Shown one piece after another: positions 20,235 to 24,368 of a stretch of DNA of 24,368 nucleotides. The stretch spans positions 1 through 24,368 of the IMG/VR virus record IMGVR_UViG_3300047299_000103; one strand, 5' to 3'. Both the position numbers and the translations under genes were made by a program. Numbering within the stretch: position 1 is the first letter of the stretch; the number at the start of each line of letters is the position of its first letter. Source of the stretch: a virus. Under the pieces are notes generated by a model. That model had not been told where the DNA came from. It saw only the letters and a program-made list of their open reading frames with translations, and searched no databases.

Positions 20235-20440
20235 CACTCACCTCTTACAGTTTGATTTGTTGTTGTTAAAAATTCATCAATCATTGCATGATACTCCGGA
20301 TCAATAATAGGCAAATCGTTTTTAATCTCGTATGCATATTTTTCTAACAATGCTTCGTAAACAGGGTTATCTAATGTAGCAACCCATACACAAACCGGGA
20401 AGCCTGGCTCGCCGGTTTCTTTTGAAATAATTTCTGGCAT
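20234..20440 (-). CDS. Small phage protein (68 aa), paralogue of 11894-12091
   Basis: Starts MPEIISKETGEPGFPVCVWV and shares the C-terminal block DPEYHAMIDEFLTTTNQTV with the 65-aa protein at 11894-12091. RBS AAAAGGAGTTTT, with a TATAAATA box just upstream (20457-20464). It is followed by the overlapping 50-aa Cys/His gene. Function unknown; two divergent copies in one genome suggest a small family with separate targets or timing. Confidence 0.75.
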   Translation of the reverse strand: MPEIISKETGEPGFPVCVWVATLDNPVYEALLEKYAYEIKNDLPIIDPEYHAMIDEFLTTTNQTVRGE

Positions 20441-20456
20441 AAAACTCCTTTTGGAG

Positions 20457-20464
20457 TATTTATA
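20457..20464 (-). promoter_or_regulatory. T4-late-type TATAAATA box
   Basis: Minus-strand TATAAATA followed by CTCC, 16 bp before the ATG at 20440. It touches the stop of the rubredoxin gene (20467-20469). Together with the boxes at 5615-5622 and 13139-13146 it is one of three exact matches. Confidence 0.5.
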
Positions 20465-20466
20465 TG

Positions 20467-20595
20467 TTAAATTAGTTCGTAATCTTCTTTACCTACGCCA
20501 CACTCAGGGCATAGAAAATCATCCGGCAGTTCATCCCATTTGCCTTCCAAATCCTCATCGTGGACATGTCCACAAACAATACAAACGTGTTCCAT
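20467..20595 (-). CDS. Short rubredoxin (42 aa)
   Basis: Rubredoxins hold one iron by four Cys and pass electrons. Here CIVCGH (residues 5-10) and CPECGVGKEDYE (29-40) give the two CxxCG knuckles, and LPDDFLCPECG is the family signature. At 42 aa it is shorter than the usual 52-54, with a reduced loop between the knuckles. The ATG overlaps the rubrerythrin stop (TAATG at 20593-20597), so the two products are made together. Confidence 0.88.
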   Translation of the reverse strand: MEHVCIVCGHVHDEDLEGKWDELPDDFLCPECGVGKEDYELI

Positions 20596-21044
20596 TATAA
20601 TGTTTCCTTTACTTGTTGATATGCTTCTGCGTGACGCTTTTCTACTTTTGCCAAAGCGGCAAAACGCTTTTCTGCTTTCTTTAAGACTGCGGCAAATTGC
20701 TCTGCATGTTCTTTAGATTCTGCAATTTGATCTGTTGCCTCTTTTGCCGCATTTACATTACCTTCGGCAATGGCTTCGGCTTGCATATTCGGATACATAT
20801 GCGTAAACTCGTGTGTTTCGCCTTCGATGGCCATTTCTAGGCAATGTTCTGCGCTTGGCTTTCCGATTAGTAATTCCAAGTGCCCCCATGCGTGCAGTAA
20901 CTCTTGGTCTGCGGTATGTTCAAAGTGCTGTGCAACTTCTTCAAAGCCTTGTTCTCTTGCCATTTTAGCAAAATAACGATATTTAACATGAGCTTGGCTT
21001 TCGCCGGCTAATGCTGATTCTAAATTTTTAATTGTAATTGACAT
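20595..21044 (-). CDS. Rubrerythrin, diiron domain only
   Basis: Peroxide-scavenging ferritin-like four-helix protein. The diiron ligands are seen as ESALAGESQAHVKYRYFAKMA (Glu, then ExxxxH-like region near residue 15) and HTADQELLHAWGHLELL (ExxxH), with EGETHEFTHMYPNM in the centre. The 149-aa length equals the diiron domain alone; the rubredoxin domain normally fused at the C-terminus is encoded separately by the next, overlapping gene. Reductant in the cell is probably that rubredoxin. The protein could protect against oxidative damage during infection; that role is inference. Confidence 0.93.
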   Translation of the reverse strand: MSITIKNLESALAGESQAHVKYRYFAKMAREQGFEEVAQHFEHTADQELLHAWGHLELLIGKPSAEHCLEMAIEGETHEFTHMYPNMQAEAIAEGNVNAAKEATDQIAESKEHAEQFAAVLKKAEKRFAALAKVEKRHAEAYQQVKETL

Positions 21045-21053
21045 TGTTGTTCC

Positions 21054-21413
21054 TTACATTGATTTATATAAACTTGCACTAGCAACAAACTGATGCTTCC
21101 ATGCCCACTCGTCTAATACCAGTTGATTGAAAATATCTTCTTCGACTTCGATTTCTTTTTCTACACTTAGTTCTAACATGCGAATAGCACGTTCGTATTC
21201 TTTCTCATGGCTAGTGGGCGATTGAGGAATTGTTTTAATACGCGAAATCTTATCCAATTCTCCCGTATTGGCGATTTCTAAATTTGTCGTAGCAATACGA
21301 ATTGCCAATTCTTTAAAATCTTTAACGCTTTCATTGTATTCCAAAATATGCTTTTGTTTGTTCTCTCGAACAATGGCAAGTAATTTTTTCTTATCAATCT
21401 TTACACTACGCAT
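21054..21413 (-). CDS. Unknown phage protein (119 aa)
   Basis: Charged, helical protein starting MRSVKIDKKKLLAIVREN and ending DEWAWKHQFVASASLYKSM. The ending VLDEWAWKHQF..SLY is a pattern I recall from uncharacterised proteins of T4-like phages. The ATG at 21411-21413 is preferred over the one 24 bases upstream because AGGAG precedes it by 7 bases. It lies just after the amber tRNA and may be co-transcribed with it, as there is no terminator between. Confidence 0.8.
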   Translation of the reverse strand: MRSVKIDKKKLLAIVRENKQKHILEYNESVKDFKELAIRIATTNLEIANTGELDKISRIKTIPQSPTSHEKEYERAIRMLELSVEKEIEVEEDIFNQLVLDEWAWKHQFVASASLYKSM

Positions 21414-21452
21414 GACGTTTCTCCTAATGTTTTGCATGTTTTTCTTTAATAT

Positions 21453-21527
21453 TGGTGCGTTAGGTGGGAATCGAACCCACGATTCAGCGGTTTAGAATCG
21501 CCTGCTATGCCACTTAGCTACTAACGC
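21453..21527 (-). tRNA. Suppressor tRNA, anticodon CUA
   Basis: A complete 75-nt cloverleaf with encoded CCA: perfect acceptor GCGTTAG/CTAACGC, D stem GCTA/TAGC with G18G19, anticodon stem GGCGA/CCGCT, loop TTCTAAA, T stem GTGGG/CCCAC with loop TTCGATT. U33 is followed by CTA (plus-strand 21493-21495), so it reads UAG. G15-C48 fits. Weak points are a G-U pair at 27-43 and an A-C mismatch at 31-39. Variable loop is 5 nt, so it is neither a bacterial Tyr nor a Leu or Ser type. Discriminator is A73. The charged amino acid cannot be read from sequence; C70 excludes the Ala G3-U70 signal. Confidence 0.88.
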
Positions 21528-21536
21528 TTTAAGTCT

Positions 21537-21565
21537 ATTATATAGTATGCAATAGCACAAGTCAA
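21537..21565 (-). promoter_or_regulatory. Promoter of the suppressor tRNA
   Basis: Minus-strand TTGACT (21565-21560), 17-bp spacer, TATAAT (21542-21537), only about 10 bp before the first base of the tRNA. It makes independent transcription of the tRNA likely. Confidence 0.8.
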
Positions 21566-21572
21566 CATTTTA

Positions 21573-22562
21573 TCAAATGTAGTTAGCCAATTTTGTTGCT
21601 AGCATTTTTTTATATGACAATAGTTGTTTAGATAATTGGGCAAACGAATTATTGGTTAGAATAGATAACGCATAATCTATGTCGTCTTGCACTTTTGGGA
21701 TCAAATCCGCCGATAATTCGAATACCGACAAATGATTTGGTTTGGTCGCAGTATGTGCTACAAATTCTACATTGGGGTTATTTTCTATCGCTTTAACAAA
21801 ATACTCGGCTGTTTCTTTAATACCCAATATGGAAAGTTTTGTAAATGTCATATGGAATTTAACTTGACATGGTAGTTTGATAAATTTTTGTATGTTTGCA
21901 TCTACTACCGACCACGTCGTTCCTTCTCGCTGGCGTTCTGCAATTTCGCCCACAGCGTCGATGCTTAAATTTAGCGATGTTTTAAATTTTAACATTTTCT
22001 CTACGAAGATAGAGTTATATACACTTGCATTTGTATAAATTCTCAACCAAACTTTTGTTTTGTTATTTTCAATTAAATGGTCTAATAATTCGTAATAATG
22101 TTTAATCAACATTGGCTCACCGCCTGTAAGTGTCAAATGCTTTAGACCTAGCGAAGTATCTAATATTTCCTGCCAATTGTTATTTGTTATAGTATCTACC
22201 TTGCCTGCCCATAGTGAACTATTTGCAGAATTGCACATTATACACTTAAAATTACATAAATTGCTCGCTCTGAGTTCCATGTAATCTATTCCTGTTGTAG
22301 AATCGTTGCCGTATATTTTCAACATGTGTTGACGAATACTTTGCAACCCATTGTCTTCTAATTTCTTACAACCAGAGCATGTTTCTTCGTCGTACTCATT
22401 GTTTAAAAATTTCTGTTTTAAATTTTCTAAATAGTCACTTTCTAAATATTCACGCGGTGACATGTCGAGTAATTTAGAACTAATACAGCATACTCCTACT
22501 TTGTTAGTATGATAAAACATAGAATGCCACGGGGCAGGGCAAAAGAAATTACTCATAGTCAT
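21573..22562 (-). CDS. Radical SAM protein with N-terminal Cys-rich segment (329 aa)
   Basis: Radical SAM motif CNFKCIMC at residues 103-110 and HLTLTGGEPML as the GGEP motif. The N-terminal Cys set C8, C25-C26 and C62xxC65 has the same layout as in the rightward radical SAM gene at 13163-14515, and PAPWHSMFYH resembles its beginning. It is shorter (329 vs 450 aa). Starts at ATG 22560-22562, or at the second ATG two codons later; there is no strong SD. The gene is divergent from the structural protein at 22614. Substrate unknown. Twitch-domain radical SAM proteins are known in other phages without an assigned function. Confidence 0.88.
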   Translation of the reverse strand: MTMSNFFCPAPWHSMFYHTNKVGVCCISSKLLDMSPREYLESDYLENLKQKFLNNEYDEETCSGCKKLEDNGLQSIRQHMLKIYGNDSTTGIDYMELRASNLCNFKCIMCNSANSSLWAGKVDTITNNNWQEILDTSLGLKHLTLTGGEPMLIKHYYELLDHLIENNKTKVWLRIYTNASVYNSIFVEKMLKFKTSLNLSIDAVGEIAERQREGTTWSVVDANIQKFIKLPCQVKFHMTFTKLSILGIKETAEYFVKAIENNPNVEFVAHTATKPNHLSVFELSADLIPKVQDDIDYALSILTNNSFAQLSKQLLSYKKMLATKLANYI

Positions 22563-22613
22563 ATTTATTTTGCTAAACTGCTATTTTTCGGTAAATACTT
22601 AAAAGGAAGACAT

Positions 22614-23906
22614 ATGTCAAACTACCAACATCCAGATGATTTAAAATTATTCAACTTGCACCAAACTATGCAATACAACCCCCTCGGGCAACCTGAGATA
22701 AGAGTTGCTGCCCGCTTTGGCGCAGGCGGAGACCCTGCCGTAGGAGGAGGGGGTAATATAAATGCATCAACTGATGCATTTGGAAGACTTCGTGTTAGCA
22801 GTCCGTATACATTATTCGATAGCCAAAATAGATATCGCCTAAACGATAAGTTTAGTTATGGTGCAAGCGGAAGCGGCAGTGCTACATATTTGCCAAATGA
22901 AAGTAGCGTTAGATTAAGCTGTAGTGGTGCTGGTAACGTTATTGCCGAAAGTAAAAGAGTATTTGCATACCAACCGGGCAAAAGTTTACTAATTTACAAT
23001 ACATTTGTATTCAATCAGCCAACAGCTGGGGTCACGCAGCGTGTTGGCTATTTTGGCGCACAAAACGGAATTTATTTAGAACTCGAAAATACTACACTAA
23101 AAATCGTTCGTCGTAGCAGCACATCAGGTAGCGTAATAGATACCGCAGTTTCTCAATCTAATTGGAACGTAGATAAAATGGACGGCACTGGACCAAGCGG
23201 ATTAATCATAGACATTAGCAAGGCACAAATTTTATTCATCGATATAGAATGGCTAGGTGTTGGTAGTGTTAGAACTGGATTTGTTATAAATGGAAATTAT
23301 TATATCACACATGTGTTTAATCATGCCAACTTATTAGACGGTGTTTATATGACTACTGCACGGTTGCCAATTCGTTATGAAATTTCTAGCACTGGACCAA
23401 ACGCTAACATGAAACAAATTTGTAGCAGTGTCATTAGCGAAGGCGGATATAACGCCGCCAACGTAACCGAAACTGCCGGGTTAGGAACTTCTACTAAAAG
23501 ATTAACGACTTTGGGTACGTATTATCCAATGGTTAGCATACGATTAAATGCCAACCGACTAGACAGCATTGTTTTGCCTAGACAAGTAGATGTATTGAGT
23601 CCTACCGTAAATTATTATCGTTGGGTATTAGTGTCAAATGCCACGTTAATAGGAGCAACATGGGCCGGAATAAGTAGCACAGGAACCGTTGATTATGATA
23701 TTGCATCAACTGGGATGAGTGGCGGAGTCGAAATACAAAGCGGCTATATCAGTAGCAGAGAAATGGCTCAGTTAGGTGCAGATGCTTTCCAATTTCAACT
23801 AGGTAGATCTGTTGCAGGCATTAGCGATACTGTAACTTTAGCATTATCGGCAACTGCAAATAATGCAGATGTATTGGCACAAATAGGCTGGGAAGAAATA
23901 GTATAA
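22614..23906 (+). CDS. Phage structural protein (430 aa)
   Basis: Starts MSNYQHPDDLKLFNLHQTMQ with RBS AAAAGGAAGAC 4-5 bases before the ATG. The segment STDAFGRLRVSSPYTLFDSQ (about residues 51-70) is a signature I recognise from virion structural proteins of T4-like phages infecting aquatic bacteria. The rest is Ser/Gly/Thr-rich beta structure, as in tail or baseplate decoration proteins, with an EWLGVGSVRTGFVINGNYY-type block near the middle. The exact virion position cannot be told. The upstream GTAAATACTT may be a degenerate late box. The downstream hairpin (23905-23928) ends it. Confidence 0.8.
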   Translation: MSNYQHPDDLKLFNLHQTMQYNPLGQPEIRVAARFGAGGDPAVGGGGNINASTDAFGRLRVSSPYTLFDSQNRYRLNDKFSYGASGSGSATYLPNESSVRLSCSGAGNVIAESKRVFAYQPGKSLLIYNTFVFNQPTAGVTQRVGYFGAQNGIYLELENTTLKIVRRSSTSGSVIDTAVSQSNWNVDKMDGTGPSGLIIDISKAQILFIDIEWLGVGSVRTGFVINGNYYITHVFNHANLLDGVYMTTARLPIRYEISSTGPNANMKQICSSVISEGGYNAANVTETAGLGTSTKRLTTLGTYYPMVSIRLNANRLDSIVLPRQVDVLSPTVNYYRWVLVSNATLIGATWAGISSTGTVDYDIASTGMSGGVEIQSGYISSREMAQLGADAFQFQLGRSVAGISDTVTLALSATANNADVLAQIGWEEIV

Positions 23907-23928
23907 AAATAGGGACCGAGGTCCCTAT
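23905..23928. terminator. Bidirectional-type terminator between structural gene and tmRNA
   Basis: Perfect 9-bp arms ATAGGGACC/GGTCCCTAT with a 2-nt centre, and a T run on the minus strand. It ends the leftward tmRNA transcript and follows the structural gene stop directly on the other strand. Confidence 0.85.
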
Positions 23929-23929
23929 A

Positions 23930-24260
23930 GCTATTTCCTGTTGCTAGGCATAGTTGCCCCGGTTAGCCTTTTCAGGCCACCATTAGAAACTGTTCGTCGT
24001 TTGCATTTACGTTGTTTTGCTTCTTCGACCAGGTTACCCCAATCCTAACGGCTTCTACCTTGCCGAGCGATAATACATTTACTTGTTGCCTGGTCGATTC
24101 CAGATGACCCCCATCAAAAGCACACTATGGAAGGGTCCATAGTCTTACCCGAAACCTAACGTCGGGGCACATAACCTTTATCGGCGTGCTTTTGGTGGAG
24201 GTCAGGGGATTTGAACCCCTTTGTCAGACACCGTTCTTTATATTACTTTACGCTGTTCAA
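23930..24260 (-). ncRNA. ssrA: Circularly permuted (two-piece) tmRNA
   Basis: tmRNA rescues stalled ribosomes and tags their nascent peptide. Read leftward, the acceptor piece comes first: T arm GGGG-TTCAAAT-CCCC and GACCTCC-A-CCA, with the 3' end at 24193. After about 80 nt of intervening sequence comes the 5' piece at 24112: GGGGGTCATCTGGAATCGACC, typical of a tmRNA 5' end. The two ends pair as a 7-bp acceptor stem GGGGGTC/GACCTCC including the G3-U70 pair that marks Ala tRNA. The tag frame GCA AAC GAC GAA CAG TTT CTA ATG GTG GCC TGA (24004-23972) encodes ANDEQFLMVA. Normal tags end in LAA or VAA; this one ends in MVA. The exact 3' end of the coding piece is uncertain. Known permuted tmRNAs occur in alphaproteobacteria, some cyanobacteria and some betaproteobacteria. 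Confidence 0.92.
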
Positions 24261-24266
24261 GTATTT

Positions 24267-24295
24267 ATTATATACTTGTTTTTCCTGCTTGTCAA
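24267..24295 (-). promoter_or_regulatory. Perfect consensus promoter of the tmRNA
   Basis: Minus-strand TTGACA (24295-24290), exactly 17 bp, TATAAT (24272-24267). A transcript would start near 24260, at the beginning of the acceptor piece. A late-like ATAAATACT follows the -10 box, so late expression is also possible. Confidence 0.88.
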
Positions 24296-24296
24296 G

Positions 24297-24368
24297 CTAA
24301 TTTTGACTAATTGATTTCGGAATTGTTACATACTTTAGGTATGTCTCAACATCTATATCATTTTCAAT
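24297..24368 (-). CDS. C-terminal end of an unknown protein
   Basis: Leftward frame entering from the right edge, open for 23 codons (ending DVETYLKYVTIPKSISQN) and stopping at TAG 24297-24299, two bases before the tmRNA -35 box. Only the tail is visible, so no function can be given. If the TAG were suppressed, 17 more codons would follow before TAA at the tmRNA start. Confidence 0.5.
   Translation of the reverse strand: MENDIDVETYLKYVTIPKSISQN

Noticed and set aside
24193-24235. A stand-alone tRNA suggested by the T arm and CCA
   Set aside because: There is no D arm or anticodon arm upstream. The acceptor strand pairs with GGGGGTC at 24112-24106, next to a typical tmRNA 5' sequence and tag frame, so it is one half of a permuted tmRNA.
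1-24368. Full recoding of UAG as a sense codon (code 15) because of the CUA tRNA
   Set aside because: Nearly all genes are open without in-frame TAG, and three genes still end in TAG, one of them inside a terminator. Only one convincing in-frame TAG was seen, so selective suppression fits better.
1-24368. CRISPR array, insertion sequence, integrase or attachment site
   Set aside because: No regularly spaced repeats, transposase, integrase or long direct repeats were seen in reading the window.

Overview
This window looks like part of the genome of a large tailed phage, probably a T4-like myovirus, rather than a bacterial chromosome. Genes are short, tightly packed and overlap by ATGA or TAATG. 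Most unknown genes are of the small early/accessory type seen in large phages. There is a phage-type structural protein (22614-23906). Promoters come in two kinds: consensus sigma70 type (TTGACA-17 bp-TATAAT) and a T4-late-like TATAAATA box. Base composition is AT-rich. The host is not shown directly. The circularly permuted tmRNA with a tag starting ANDEQF would fit a betaproteobacterium, but that is a weak inference.

Layout. 1-3228: leftward operons of small unknown phage genes, ending in a GIY-YIG nuclease gene with its own promoter. 3245-4371: AT-rich block with holo-ACP synthase, a SprT-like metallopeptidase and two very small genes. 4450-5540: MazG, ClpS and a small heat-shock protein. 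5631-9630: leftward overlapping cluster of a coiled-coil membrane protein, an unknown protein, full-length ClpX, full-length IF3, ribosomal protein bS21 and an unknown protein. 9708-10589: rightward radical SAM gene, convergent with adenine phosphoribosyltransferase. 11166-13090: small HTH and unknown genes, an SGNH hydrolase, and a gene with an in-frame amber codon near its start. 13163-14515: second radical SAM gene. 14540-19005: AAA+ ATPase and an NAD salvage set (NadV, bifunctional NadM/Nudix). 19134-21413: zinc-ribbon protein, small proteins, rubredoxin and rubrerythrin. 21453-21527: a tRNA with anticodon CUA (amber suppressor). 21573-22562: third radical SAM gene, a paralogue of the second. 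22614-23906: structural protein. 23930-24260: circularly permuted tmRNA behind a perfect consensus promoter. 24297-24368: end of another gene.

How it may work together. The window carries an unusual concentration of translation and protein-quality-control functions: IF3 and bS21 (initiation), an amber suppressor tRNA (decoding), tmRNA (ribosome rescue), ClpX and ClpS (degradation of tagged or N-degron proteins) and Hsp20 (holdase). The tmRNA tag ends in MVA instead of the usual LAA, so phage tmRNA and phage ClpX could form a matched tagging/degradation pair, or the tag could alter turnover by host proteases. One gene has a strong RBS and ATG followed at codon 5 by UAG in the same frame as its long ORF, a candidate target of the suppressor tRNA. 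A second theme is NAD(+) rebuilding from nicotinamide (NadV + NadM), whose two transcription units share a promoter type and an identical 14-nt leader element.
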